The notes: a model not told the origin generated them from the sequence alone. Shown: positions 1 through 7,670, numbered from the stretch's first letter. The stretch: 64,000 nucleotides of DNA from Sphingomonas sp. PP-CE-1A-559 (GCF_004340965.1 NZ_SLYA01000001.1:992001-1056000); one strand, 5' to 3'. Made by a program: numbers and translations.

Positions 1-1163
1 TCCAGCATCGTCAGCCCGTCGGTCCGTGCCTGCGCGCCATAGCCGATGACGTCGGCGATCGGCGATCGGCCGGCTTTCTGCACGGCGCCCAGCGACTTTT
101 CCTCCAGCGTCGTGATCCCGCCAACGACGTTGCCGGGGGAGGGGTTCTCCGACACTGGCTCGCCGTGGTCGATGAAATATTGCTTGAAGCCGTTCACGAC
201 GCCGACGATCGCGTCGAACACCGAAACGTCGGCAGCGCGGTTCATCAGCGCCTGTTCCGCACCGAACATCTCGGGGATTTCCGTGAACACCACGCGGCCG
301 CCGGCGCCGACGACCTCGTCGCTCATCCGGCCCACCAGCGGGTTGGCGGTCAGCCCCGACAAGCCGTCGGACCCGCCGCACTTCACGCCGAGCACGAGCC
401 GATCGAGCCCGACCTCCTGCCGTTCGCAGGCCGCCAACGCCGCCAGTTCCTCGACCAGCGCGATGCCTTCCTCGACCTCGTCGACGCTCAGCTGTGCCGT
501 CAGCGTGCGGATCGCCGGGCGTCGCCATGCGGGGATCGCCTCGATCAGCGCGGTGATCTGGTTCTCCTCGCAGCCGAGTCCGACGATCAGCACGCCGCCG
601 GCATTGGGATGGCAGGCGAGGCTCGCGAGGATCTGGCGCGTGCCGTCGAGATCGTGGCCGAGTTGCGAACAGCCGTGCGGGTGGCTGAACGCGTGGACGC
701 CGTCGATCTTGCCGGCCAAGGTCGCCCCGGCCTTGGCGGCGATCCGCTCGGCGGTCCGCGCTACGCAGCCGACGGTGGGGAGTATCCAGATCTCGTTGCG
801 CGTGCCGACCCGACCGTCGGGCCGAACGAAACCGCGAAAGGTCGCATGGCGGGGGGATGTCGCGACCGGCTCGTCCGTCGGGGCAAAGCCGTAATCGAGC
901 GTGCCGGCCAATCCGGTCGACAGGTTCTGGCTGTGGACATGATCGCCCGGTGCGATGGTGTCCGTCGCCCGCCCGATCGAATAGCCGTATTTCGTCACGT
1001 CCGCCCCGGGTGCGATCGCGTCGAGTGCGATCTTGTGGCCGCGCGGAACGGCCTGCGTCAGGGTGAGCAGGGCGTCGCCGGTATCGATCCGGTCGCCGAT
1101 TTCGCCGTCGCGCAGCAGCGTCGCGACGCTGTCGCCTGCGCGGACTATCACTGCATCGACCAT
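1..1163 (-). CDS. uxaA: Altronate dehydratase (UxaA family), 3' end beyond the window
   Basis: Predicted cytoplasmic sugar-acid dehydratase that converts D-altronate to 2-keto-3-deoxygluconate in hexuronate breakdown. 387 residues are visible and the C-terminus lies off the left edge. Residues 1-80 form an SAF-type domain containing KYGYSIGRA. The catalytic domain begins near residue 105 with RPDGRVGTRNEIW, followed by VGLGCEENQ and GVKCGGSDG, which are typical of the UxaA/GarD family. The ATG is preceded by a GGAGGG ribosome site. A galactarate dehydratase of the same family is the main alternative, because the specificity-bearing end is not visible. The long reading frames on the opposite strand are shadows of this gene. 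Confidence 0.85.
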   Translation of the reverse strand, partial: MVDAVIVRAGDSVATLLRDGEIGDRIDTGDALLTLTQAVPRGHKIALDAIAPGADVTKYGYSIGRATDTIAPGDHVHSQNLSTGLAGTLDYGFAPTDEPVATSPRHATFRGFVRPDGRVGTRNEIWILPTVGCVARTAERIAAKAGATLAGKIDGVHAFSHPHGCSQLGHDLDGTRQILASLACHPNAGGVLIVGLGCEENQITALIEAIPAWRRPAIRTLTAQLSVDEVEEGIALVEELAALAACERQEVGLDRLVLGVKCGGSDGLSGLTANPLVGRMSDEVVGAGGRVVFTEIPEMFGAEQALMNRAADVSVFDAIVGVVNGFKQYFIDHGEPVSENPSPGNVVGGITTLEEKSLGAVQKAGRSPIADVIGYGAQARTDGLTML

Positions 1164-1368
1164 TCCGAACCCTCCGCCCCGTTTTCCGCGTGCAGGACCG
1201 CATAGTATCAAATCGGCGCGCGACGCACGAATAAAGCTATCTGGGAGCATCATCGGATCGAGCAGGGCGCGCGTGTCTCCGCTACGATTATTGGTAGTTC
1301 AGCGCTTTTTGAGAGCCAACGGCAATGAAGTCCGTGTTTCGACGTGGCTTCAGCCGAGCCCAGGTCGA

Positions 1369-1395
1369 TTGGACCGGTGCATGACACCGGTCCAA
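1369..1395. terminator. Perfect 11-bp inverted repeat downstream of the small exported gene
   Basis: TTGGACCGGTG and CACCGGTCCAA flank a five-base loop just after the stop codon of the leftward small exported gene. There is no T-run, so intrinsic termination is only inferred from position and stem stability. Confidence 0.45.
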
Positions 1396-1399
1396 CAGA

Positions 1400-1651
1400 T
1401 TAGTTGCTGTCGGAATCGTCGCCATCGTCGATCGCGAGATACAGACCGCCACCGACCGCAACGGCGGCAAGAGCGATGATGATGAAACCACCGTCGGCGA
1501 CCTTGGACTTCTTGACGGTCGGCGTGCCGGCGCGTGCCGACTGGATCGTCGAGAGGCTGGATGCCGGGTTGGCCGGAGCCGCGTTCGCTGCAACTGGTGC
1601 GGCGAGCAGCATGAGGCCAGCCGATGCCGTGGTAAGTGACTTAAGAAACAT
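1400..1651 (-). CDS. Small exported protein with C-terminal membrane segment and acidic tail
   Basis: An 83-residue protein of unknown function. It has an N-terminal signal peptide (FLKSLTTASAGLMLLAAPVAANA), a short linker, a hydrophobic segment GGFIIIALAAVAVGGGLYLAI, and an Asp/Ser-rich tail DDGDDSDSN. The ATG chosen here puts the signal peptide at the N-terminus and has GTGGAG six bases upstream. A 14-residue longer in-frame start lacks a good ribosome site. It stands alone between uxaA and the prophage end. I do not recognise a family function. Confidence 0.7.
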   Translation of the reverse strand: MFLKSLTTASAGLMLLAAPVAANAAPANPASSLSTIQSARAGTPTVKKSKVADGGFIIIALAAVAVGGGLYLAIDDGDDSDSN

Positions 1652-1693
1652 GAAATCTCCACTGTTTGAGTAAGACTTCATCCTAAACCACAA

Positions 1694-1968
1694 AGTATCT
1701 TAACATGAAATAAGTTTCATGATCTAAAGAATGTTCGTCAGACCTAAGTGTCGAAAGAAGCTACGAATTCGCGCGAATACCCGCCAAATCCCGCCCATCG
1801 CGAACGCATCCCGCCCGGGATCTGTTTTGAGCTTGGACCTTTAGGCACCTGGGGGGAGCGGCAGGTCAGACGCCGTCGCAAGAACGACTGCAACTGGCCG
1901 AACATATTTTCAAAGGGGGGTCCGGCCTACCGGCATCTCGCGAAGAAGCCAGGACTTGTCCGGCTTAA
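1694..1968. other. Intergenic region up to the prophage left end, with an 18-bp palindrome
   Basis: No convincing gene. The notable element is CATGAAA-TAAG-TTTCATG at 1704-1721, about 55 bases upstream of the small exported gene's start. It could be an operator for that gene. A short frame at 1748-2026 crosses the attachment site and has no protein-like features. Confidence 0.4.
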
Positions 1969-1985
1969 AAATGGCTCCCTGAGTA
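1969..1985. repeat. attL core, 17-bp copy of the tRNA-Asn 3' end
   Basis: AAATGGCTCCCTGAGTA is identical to 44825-44841, where it contains the last 14 bases (with CCA) of tRNA-Asn. Identity stops on both sides. This is the expected remnant left by integration into the tRNA 3' end. Confidence 0.85.
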
Positions 1986-2038
1986 CGTCGCAAACTGCAT
2001 GGCTAAACCCTTTGAAATCACTGTAGCTTTTGAGATAC

Positions 2039-2070
2039 GGGGGCGTCAGTGCCCCCGACGATGCCCCCAC
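2039..2070. promoter_or_regulatory. Putative integrase arm-type sites, left end
   Basis: Two direct copies of TGCCCCC (2050-2056 and 2063-2069 region, the second followed by AC) and one inverted GGGGGCG lie 55-100 bases inside attL. The same heptamer recurs between attR and the tRNA-proximal integrase start, as expected for arm-binding sites on both ends. Binding is inferred. Confidence 0.45.
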
Positions 2071-2084
2071 ATTGGAAAATGCCG

Positions 2085-2297
2085 CTATTCCGGCTGGGCT
2101 TGCCGATCGGCCTTCCAGGCTTCGATCGCGCCCTCGCGCCAGGCCACCGCGCGACTCGATATCTTCACGGGCTTTGGGAACGTGCCCTCGCCGATCAGAT
2201 GGTAGATCGTCGTCTTGCCGAGGCCGGTTTCGCTCAGCACGTCGGGCAGGCGCAGGTATCGACCCGTCGCCAAGGATCCCTTGCGATCGTCGTTCAT
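2085..2297 (-). CDS. AlpA-family excisionase/regulator
   Basis: A 70-residue MerR/AlpA-type winged HTH protein with the family signature RLPDVLSETGLGKTTIYHLIGEGTFPKP, followed by RAVAWREGAIEAWKADR. Members act as excisionases or transcriptional activators of integrase genes. A strong AAAGGGAAG ribosome site precedes the ATG. It is the last gene of the leftward early operon and reads toward attL. After circularisation it would lie directly upstream of attP and the tRNA-proximal integrase, in the same orientation, which supports a role in excision. Confidence 0.85.
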   Translation of the reverse strand: MNDDRKGSLATGRYLRLPDVLSETGLGKTTIYHLIGEGTFPKPVKISSRAVAWREGAIEAWKADRQAQPE

Positions 2298-2351
2298 CCT
2301 GTCTTCCCTTTGGCCTGCGCCTCGAGGCGGCGAGCCGGAGTGCAGGCCGCA

Positions 2352-2573
2352 TCAGAACATTGGGGGCGGTCGGCGCGGTATCGGATGGAGGGTCGCGGTG
2401 AGGCAAAGGATACGCTCACCGTCATCGAAGTGAACGCCAGCGAACTCGCGACGGGGTGACAGCGCATCCCCGTGCTGCCCGCGGCGTTGGCCCTGACCGA
2501 GAAAGACGACGCGATCGCCGTGGCTGAATACGCATTGTGCGACTGAGGCGGCTCGGGCGGGAGTGCGAGCCAC
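2352..2573 (-). CDS. Small phage protein, unknown
   Basis: A 73-residue protein starting at GTG, two bases after the TGA of the upstream gene, so translational coupling is likely. The stretch FSHGDRVVFLGQ followed by REFAGVHFDDGERILCLTATLHPI looks like a small beta-rich domain and is clearly protein-like. No signal peptide or membrane segment is seen. Function unknown. It sits between a small membrane protein and AlpA in the early operon. Confidence 0.55.
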   Translation of the reverse strand: MARTPARAASVAQCVFSHGDRVVFLGQGQRRGQHGDALSPRREFAGVHFDDGERILCLTATLHPIPRRPPPMF

Positions 2574-2574
2574 G

Positions 2575-2829
2575 TCACAGGCCGATGCCGACTGTAGCGA
2601 GCAGCGCAGCGCTGGCGCCAGCCGGATCGATCACGAACATGATCGCGGATCCGACGAGTACGCCGAGGCAGGCGAGCTTGCCCATATGGACGGCGGTCAG
2701 CCGATCGGGATCGCTGGGAACGTACGGCGCGCATTTCGCGCAATCGCAATCATGGTCATGAATCTCGGCGTAGCGCAGGCGCTGATCACTTGAGCGGAAC
2801 GTCGGTTCGAACTTTAGCTTCTGCATCAT
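2575..2829 (-). CDS. Small membrane protein with CxCxxC motif
   Basis: An 84-residue protein. The N-terminal half carries HDHDCDCAKCAPYVPSDP, a possible metal-binding cluster. The C-terminal half has a hydrophobic segment (LACLGVLVGSAIMFVID) and a second apolar stretch to the end. The start ATG overlaps the upstream gene by 44 bases, unusually long for this operon, so a later start is possible. Function unknown. Confidence 0.5.
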   Translation of the reverse strand: MMQKLKFEPTFRSSDQRLRYAEIHDHDCDCAKCAPYVPSDPDRLTAVHMGKLACLGVLVGSAIMFVIDPAGASAALLATVGIGL

Positions 2830-3007
2830 GACCTGTTTTCCGGACGGATTGGACGGCGACGCGGAGCACTTCGAGGCTCCACGCCAGCAGGATGGTGACG
2901 ATCGCCAGCACAGCGATCCCGCGGCGTACCGATCCGAACAGGACCAGGCCGAGCGCTGCGCCGCTCAGAATGACGGCGATCGCGTGGACGGTGCGCAGGC
3001 CGCTCAT
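2786..3007 (-). CDS. Two-helix small membrane protein
   Basis: A 73-residue protein with two predicted transmembrane segments (AIAVILSGAALGLVLFG and GIAVLAIVTILLAWSLEVL) and a basic C-terminal tail. Its ATG overlaps the TGA of the upstream XRE gene (ATGA), giving tight translational coupling. No family recognised. Confidence 0.6.
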   Translation of the reverse strand: MSGLRTVHAIAVILSGAALGLVLFGSVRRGIAVLAIVTILLAWSLEVLRVAVQSVRKTGHDAEAKVRTDVPLK

Positions 3008-3417
3008 ACCGCGGCATCGCGTGCAGTTGCTGCAGATCGGATGATGGCGATGCGATCGGCTGGCTCGTGCGCGAAGCACGCGCTGCAGAGGTCGACGTCG
3101 ACCCAACCGCATGGCCCGGAATGACCAACGCAAGGATCGTCGTTGCTGCAGGCGCAAACGACGCAAAGGCGAGGTGCTTCGCAACCCTCAGCCGTAAGCG
3201 CGACCAATACGCCGAGGTCGAACTGCATGACCTGGTGAAGGACGACGATCGTCCTGAACGTTGCCGGCATCTGGTCGCTCTCGATCTGCTCGAGCCAACC
3301 GCGGCGGAGGTGCTGGGCCCAGCGCGGCGTCGTCGCGATGCGCTCTGCGACGTCGTCGATCGAAAGCCCCGCCGCCTCACGGCGTTTCTTCAGATACTGG
3401 CCTGGGGTCAGCGTCAT
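3004..3417 (-). CDS. XRE-family HTH protein with cysteine-rich C-terminal half
   Basis: A 137-residue protein. Residues 1-70 match a Cro/CI-type helix-turn-helix (PGQYLKKRREAAGLSIDDVAERI, then a recognition-helix region). Residues 80-125 hold LCVVCACSNDDPCVGH and DVDLCSACFAHEPAD, several Cys pairs suggesting a zinc-binding knuckle. Likely an early transcriptional regulator. It is coupled by ATGA at both ends to its neighbours. Confidence 0.75.
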   Translation of the reverse strand: MTLTPGQYLKKRREAAGLSIDDVAERIATTPRWAQHLRRGWLEQIESDQMPATFRTIVVLHQVMQFDLGVLVALTAEGCEAPRLCVVCACSNDDPCVGHSGPCGWVDVDLCSACFAHEPADRIAIIRSAATARDAAV

Positions 3418-3599
3418 GACGCGGCCCCCCGATCGAGGTCGTCGGTCGCTTCGACATCAACCCGATCGATCGCATCGAGCAGATGGCGCATGGCGAACGG
3501 CAGATGTTCGTCGCCTGGTTGAGTGAGAGCCTGCAGCGCGGGCACGACCTGCTGCAGGGAACTGGAAATGTTCGTGAGGGCTTCGCGTCGTTTGGGCAT
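3414..3599 (-). CDS. Small acidic early protein
   Basis: A 61-residue soluble protein (PKRREALTNISSSLQQVVPAL and a C-terminal DVEATDDLDRGAAS) with a mainly helical character and no recognisable motif. Its TGA overlaps the ATG of the XRE gene. Unknown function. A longer frame upstream runs through low-complexity Arg/Ser sequence and is unlikely. Confidence 0.5.
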   Translation of the reverse strand: MPKRREALTNISSSLQQVVPALQALTQPGDEHLPFAMRHLLDAIDRVDVEATDDLDRGAAS

Positions 3600-3690
3600 G
3601 GCAAAGTGTCCAGGCAGCAGTTTCCCGCCCCGATGATCACGATGATCAGCGGGCGGGCGGGTGGGCGACGATGTCAGAAGTTCGGCGGCG

Positions 3691-4182
3691 TCAGCCGTCC
3701 GGCGGGTGGTGCACAGGACCGTCGCGGGCGCGCTTGATACGAGCCTGAAGGTTGGCGATCGTCGGCGCCGACGCGATATCAGCGTGCTCGAGTTCGCGGA
3801 GCGCGGCTTCAAGGATCTGAACGGACGCACCTGGCAGCATAGCCGCGACCAGGGCAGCAGAGGCCTCGCCGCTTTCCTTGACGTAGTCGCAAGCGAGCTG
3901 ACCGAAGGCGTGCTCCTCGGCGAACCGGTTGTTCTCTTCCGCCTCGATCATGCGAATCTGCGTATCGAGAAGCGGGTAGCCGACGTTCCCCTGGGCGCGA
4001 TACTCGAGATCGAGCGTGCGCGAATCCTCGATCGTCAGACGCTCGCGCTTGGCCGGATCGGTTAGCGACCGGAGGTAGCTGAGGCTGCGGCCAGTTATTT
4101 CTGCTGCGCGCTCGATCGTGATCTCACCCAGCACTCGGTATAGGGTGTTCTCGATCGTGACGGCGTCGCGGGGCTTGGTCAT
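3691..4182 (-). CDS. Predicted phage regulatory protein (HTH, CII-like size)
   Basis: A 163-residue protein beginning TIENTLYRVLGEITIERAAE, followed by ITGRSLSYLRSLTDPAKR, an HTH-like region near residues 22-45 that could bind DNA. The C-terminal half is helical and acidic. It lies downstream of the Cro-like gene in the leftward early operon, where phage CII-type or other early regulators are common. Family assignment is tentative. The 92 bases after its stop contain a GC-rich palindromic stretch (around 3618-3662) that may attenuate transcription. Confidence 0.7.
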   Translation of the reverse strand: MTKPRDAVTIENTLYRVLGEITIERAAEITGRSLSYLRSLTDPAKRERLTIEDSRTLDLEYRAQGNVGYPLLDTQIRMIEAEENNRFAEEHAFGQLACDYVKESGEASAALVAAMLPGASVQILEAALRELEHADIASAPTIANLQARIKRARDGPVHHPPDG

Positions 4183-4433
4183 GACCGGGCTGCCGCAAAA
4201 AGGGGCGACGATCGTTGCATACGACCGCCGCCAGTTCGCGCATTCTCGGTTAGCAGACAGGGTGGGACTTGCACACCGAGGTCGGGAGACCCGACGAGCA
4301 GGATTCGGCCGGTCTGCCAGCGGCCGAAAGGGTGGAATGGTGACGTCGACGACAGCCAGGGAGACAATAGCTGCCGTCGACGCTCGCCGTCAGGGTGACG
4401 GCCGAGAGAAACTGGTGGCGAAAACTGCGTCAT
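4179..4433 (-). CDS. Small early-operon protein, unknown
   Basis: An 84-residue Pro/Arg/Ser-rich reading frame without recognisable domains. Its composition alone would not convince. However, its ATG overlaps the Cro-like gene's TGA and its own TGA overlaps the next gene's ATG, the same ATGA junction used elsewhere in this operon. That double coupling is the main evidence that it is translated. Confidence 0.45.
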   Translation of the reverse strand: MTQFSPPVSLGRHPDGERRRQLLSPWLSSTSPFHPFGRWQTGRILLVGSPDLGVQVPPCLLTENARTGGGRMQRSSPLFAAARS

Positions 4434-4720
4434 CGAACAGGCTCGAGCTTCGCTGGAACTGCCTCCGGGCTCGAATCCGGGCCGTCCTTCAGTCCCAGCT
4501 TCACGGCAATGCGATGACCGACGCCAGACGAAGCGGCTCGATTGCCACTAATGACCTTGTACACGTTGGAAGCGTCTTCGCCGATCTCTCGAGCGAGCGC
4601 CTTAACTGTCTGCCCGCGGGCCGCCATGCGGTTGCGTAGCGCTTCGATCCGCTCCGGATCTGGACGCGGCGAGACCGGGCGGCCCCGACGTTCCTCATCC
4701 TTGGAGACTTGCGAATTCAT
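4430..4720 (-). CDS. Cro-like XRE repressor, first gene of the leftward operon
   Basis: A 96-residue protein with a helix-turn-helix at about residues 30-65: RNRMAARGQTVKALAREIGE, then DASNVYKVISGNRAAS. The start at 4720 has GCAGG upstream and leaves the palindrome at 4731-4745 outside the gene. An 11-codon-longer start would place coding sequence over the operator. Divergent from the repressor at 4787, as Cro is from CI. Confidence 0.75.
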   Translation of the reverse strand: MNSQVSKDEERRGRPVSPRPDPERIEALRNRMAARGQTVKALAREIGEDASNVYKVISGNRAASSGVGHRIAVKLGLKDGPDSSPEAVPAKLEPVR

Positions 4721-4730
4721 GCTATGCCTG

Positions 4731-4765
4731 CATTGTTGGTCAATGGCGTCCACTGTTGGACGAGA
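4731..4765. promoter_or_regulatory. Divergent operator/promoter region of the immunity switch
   Basis: The 66-base gap between the divergent Cro-like and repressor genes holds the palindrome CATTG-TTGGT-CAATG (4731-4745) and a related CACTGTTGG at 4751-4759, a 20-base direct spacing. These are the obvious candidates for repressor and Cro binding. No confident -35/-10 pair was assigned. Confidence 0.55.
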
Positions 4766-4786
4766 TACCGTACAAGGTCAAGCAAC

Positions 4787-5371
4787 GTGATCGATATTTC
4801 GTCCATTCTTGTGGAGGTTGGCGTTCGCCTACGCGAGCAGCGCGAGCTGTTAGGTATGAGCCAAGCTGATTTCGGAGCATTGGCCGACGTCACGAGGGGA
4901 TCTCAGGCGGAATACGAGCTAGGAAAGCGTCCATTTTCGGCCAGTTACATTATCGCCGTCCAAGCCCGCGGCGTCGATATGAACTACGTGCTGACCGGGA
5001 AGCGTTCGATTGAGAGCCTATCCGAGGAGCAAGCACGTCTCCTGCATGCGTTGAATACGATGCCTCCGGAGGATCGCGAAACCGTCCTCCGTGTGGCTTT
5101 GTCCTTCACCAATCGAGCGCCACCGGAGGTCAAACTCGCGCTGCCTAGTACCGCTGCGCTTGAGGAAGCGCTTGGCGTATTTCTAGATCAGTCGGCCGAC
5201 CTAACGGGGGACGAACTCGTTCGTGAGCTTGCCATGAGCATGCCCACAATTCTTCACGGCGCCGCAGATGCAGTCGTCGCGTTTCGGTCGGGTCGAGTCG
5301 ATACGCCTCCCTCGCCAATTGAAGAACTCGGTGACGATCGTCGCGCAGTCCAGCCAAAACAGCGCACTTGA
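4787..5371 (+). CDS. CI-like phage repressor (XRE HTH, no S24 peptidase domain)
   Basis: A 194-residue protein. Residues 8-65 form a Cro/CI HTH (LREQRELLGMSQADFGALAD, then TRGSQAEYELGKRPFSASYI) followed by GVDMNYVLTGKR, a common closing motif of these domains. The C-terminal part is helical and lacks the Ser/Lys peptidase motifs of LexA/CI-type autoproteolytic repressors, so induction would have to work another way. The GTG start at 4787 is chosen because AAGG lies upstream and the HTH begins directly. An ATG at 4709 would add residues translated through the operator. Confidence 0.75.
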   Translation: MIDISSILVEVGVRLREQRELLGMSQADFGALADVTRGSQAEYELGKRPFSASYIIAVQARGVDMNYVLTGKRSIESLSEEQARLLHALNTMPPEDRETVLRVALSFTNRAPPEVKLALPSTAALEEALGVFLDQSADLTGDELVRELAMSMPTILHGAADAVVAFRSGRVDTPPSPIEELGDDRRAVQPKQRT

Positions 5372-5701
5372 TGCTGCAGCTACTGCAATTTTCGCGGCAT
5401 CCTGGCGTACTTCGAAGAAGTGGTTCGGTCATTGTTTTCTGGCTCCCGTGCCGGCTACGGCACAGCAGTTATTCGTACACCTCCCACCAAAACGTGGTCA
5501 GTATCGCGAGTTTAACAGGAAGATTGATCCATTTTGGAAGTCGATCTTTGTCGGCTGCCAAGTCTTCGCTGAGCCTGCGTGCCTAGAGGTAAAGTCGGGG
5601 TCCATCCCGCAAATATAGGCCAGATACCCGCGTTATTCCGCGGTTTGAAGGCACCCGCGGCGGCGGGGCTATCCACCGAAGCTGCACCGAAAAGGAAAGC
5701 A
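5372..5701. other. 330-base gap after the repressor
   Basis: No supported gene on either strand. The only short frames lack ribosome sites and protein-like composition. It probably contains the promoter of the two-gene unit at 5702-7371, but no clear promoter elements were identified. Confidence 0.5.
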
Positions 5702-6451
5702 ATGCGCTATTCGGCAGCTTCGCTGGTCTCCGTAGCGCTCGCGATCGGTCTGATCAGTCAGTCACTGCGCGCGCAGACGCAGGAGCAGCAGGATCGGATC
5801 GATCGAGTCTCCCGCCTAGTCGTTACCGCGCCACTATGCCGCAGCATGGGGATTACGGTCGATCCGGACCTGCCGGCGAAAGTTGCGGCTGGATTGAAGG
5901 CTGAGACGGCCGCGTGGGGGATGCCTTCCGGCCGGATCGATCAGCTTGCTGCCGCTTCCGCGGATCGCCAAGGCAAGCTGTTCGCTCAAGACCTGGACAC
6001 CGAGGCGGCGAATGCAAAGAGCGCTGCTCAGTTGCAGAAGCTCAGCACGATATTGCTGAGCTATGGACGCACGTGTGTCGAAGCAACGAGCGATCCGCTG
6101 TTCTCGACGGTGATGCAGAAGCCGGCCGGTTTCGACGTGAAGGCCGCCGCAACTAAGTTCGCGGACAGCATGTTGGAAGACGGCGGTCTCGCCAGCTGGC
6201 AAACACCAGCAATCCGGGCACGTGGCGACATGATGATGTCGGCCGGCATTTGCCGAAAGCGCATCGGGAAGGAGCGTTCCGATGCGCTGGTGGCAGAGTT
6301 CGGCCGATCTGAAGACATACGAACTCGCGACTATTACCTGAAGTCTTTCGATATTGGGCTCAATGATACGGAGCTTAATTTTACCTCCGCGCAATGCAGT
6401 CGGTTGATCGCGCGCAACCGTGCCGAGATCGCAAAGGTGGGAACGAAATGA
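5702..6451 (+). CDS. Secreted/periplasmic protein, unknown
   Basis: A 249-residue protein with a clear signal peptide (YSAASLVSVALAIGLISQ, cleavage after LRAQT region) and a mature helical domain containing several Cys (APLCRSMGI, YGRTCVEA, GICRKRIG, AQCSRLI). Start ATG has AAGGAAAG just upstream. It overlaps the next gene by ATGA, so the two are co-translated. A periplasmic partner of a membrane protein, for example in superinfection exclusion, is possible but not shown. It is not a standard phage morphogenesis gene. Confidence 0.7.
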   Translation: MRYSAASLVSVALAIGLISQSLRAQTQEQQDRIDRVSRLVVTAPLCRSMGITVDPDLPAKVAAGLKAETAAWGMPSGRIDQLAAASADRQGKLFAQDLDTEAANAKSAAQLQKLSTILLSYGRTCVEATSDPLFSTVMQKPAGFDVKAAATKFADSMLEDGGLASWQTPAIRARGDMMMSAGICRKRIGKERSDALVAEFGRSEDIRTRDYYLKSFDIGLNDTELNFTSAQCSRLIARNRAEIAKVGTK

Positions 6452-7371
6452 TCGACGACGACGGCGAAATTGTCCTGCAGCTCGGGCTCAAGGATGGTCG
6501 GAACGCTGACGCTGCGGTTGCTGCCGAAAGCCTGCTCGCTTGGATTGATCTAGCTCGTGACGCAGCGCGGGCGATCGACCCTTATGCTGATATTCGGGTC
6601 GAGCTGATCGCGCGCGAGGAGGGGTCGCTCAAACAGATCCTAAAGTTGATCGACGATCATGCAGCGGTCATCAGCGCAGGCGCCGATCACTTTCCGTATC
6701 TGAAGAAGGCGGCAATTGGCCTCGCAATTGCTGTTGCGACGGCGGGCTTATCGACATTCGTGGAGCAGGCTCTCGACACTGACGTGCAGGATGTCGCGTT
6801 GAGCCAGACGGATCGTGACCTGCTACGTGGAATGACGGATGCGATCCGCGAAAGCGCCGACGCGTCTCGTTCGGCGATGCGCTTCTATCGTGCGCTCGAC
6901 CGCGATCCAGCTATTACTAATGTCGTCGTCAAACAGGCCGGCGATCATGGCGCCGCGATCGTAAAGATCGACCGCTCGCAATTCGCCATGCGAGGCGGGC
7001 TATATACATCTGAGGCCGCGCCGCCGGCCGAACAGACACGAAGCGAAATTTGGAGTGTCGTGCTGATGCAGGCGCCATTCTACGTCAGCCCGCGACATTG
7101 GGGATTTTCTCGCGATGGCGTGCGATTCTCCGCACAAATGGCCGACTTAGAGTTCCTGCAGGCAATCACCGACAAGACCATTCCGATCGGCCTTCAGGAG
7201 GGCGTTCGGATGGAGATCAGGGTCGAGTGGAAGGAGCGGGAGCTGGGCAAGGCATGGGAATATGTGCCGGACAGCCGGAAGGTAGTTCAGGTGCTATCGC
7301 CGAGGCCCACGGGTCGCATTGCGACCGACGAACCAGAAGAAGATAGCCAAGGCGACGAGGATGCCAGCTGA
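6448..7371 (+). CDS. Membrane-associated protein, unknown; coupled to the secreted protein
   Basis: A 307-residue protein with an N-terminal soluble part (to about residue 85), one hydrophobic segment at about 88-106 (AAIGLAIAVATAGLSTFV), and a large C-terminal domain ending in an acidic tail (EPEEDSQGDEDAS). ATG overlaps the upstream stop (ATGA). No enzymatic motif is recognised. The paired exported and membrane protein next to the repressor is a typical place for lysogenic-conversion genes. Confidence 0.65.
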   Translation: MIDDDGEIVLQLGLKDGRNADAAVAAESLLAWIDLARDAARAIDPYADIRVELIAREEGSLKQILKLIDDHAAVISAGADHFPYLKKAAIGLAIAVATAGLSTFVEQALDTDVQDVALSQTDRDLLRGMTDAIRESADASRSAMRFYRALDRDPAITNVVVKQAGDHGAAIVKIDRSQFAMRGGLYTSEAAPPAEQTRSEIWSVVLMQAPFYVSPRHWGFSRDGVRFSAQMADLEFLQAITDKTIPIGLQEGVRMEIRVEWKERELGKAWEYVPDSRKVVQVLSPRPTGRIATDEPEEDSQGDEDAS

Positions 7372-7497
7372 TATGCCCAGCGTCCATTCACGCGAGAGTC
7401 GGGCAAAGCCAAAAAATCCAACTATGGTCGCTGCGATCACGACCAGGCCGGTTACCCATTGGCGGGTGCCCTCCGTACGATGATCAATCCGTCCCAT
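7294..7497 (-). CDS. Small two-helix membrane protein
   Basis: A 67-residue frame with two transmembrane segments (TGLVVIAATIVGFFGFARL and LGISAGILVALAIFFWFVG) and a basic end. It overlaps the 3' end of the rightward gene by 78 bases on the opposite strand. The hydrophobic pattern favours a real gene, while the antisense overlap is a caution. Confidence 0.5.
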   Translation of the reverse strand: MGRIDHRTEGTRQWVTGLVVIAATIVGFFGFARLSREWTLGISAGILVALAIFFWFVGRNATRGPRR

Positions 7498-7576
7498 ACC
7501 GTTCCATGCCGTATCCAAGGAGCGCGATCAACGGCGGTGCGACGAGAGGTGCGATGATCCAGAGCGGCGTGCAGTT

Positions 7577-7670
7577 GGGGTATCGCTGGGGTATATTGCG
7601 TCTACTGAACGGTGAAACCGTCGTATTTCAGCAGTGTTTGGGAGGCTGCGGCGGAGGGTCTCTCCGCCGC
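7577..7670 (+). repeat. Attachment-site-like repeat, copy A
   Basis: GGGGTA at 7577 and 7588 (11-bp spacing), an inner AAACC plus GTATTTC segment, and a dyad core at 7648-7670: GCGGCGGAG, centre GGTCT, CTCCGCCGC. Arm start to core start is 71 bp, as in copies C and D. Lies between a leftward gene start and the 3' end of the next leftward gene, so it is not positioned as that gene's promoter. Confidence 0.75.

Noticed and set aside
46..1205. Long rightward reading frames over the left edge
   Set aside because: They are antisense to the clear UxaA-family gene and have Arg/Ser/Pro-rich composition without motifs.
1748..2026. 92-codon frame across attL
   Set aside because: Crosses the recombination site, lacks a ribosome site and looks non-coding.
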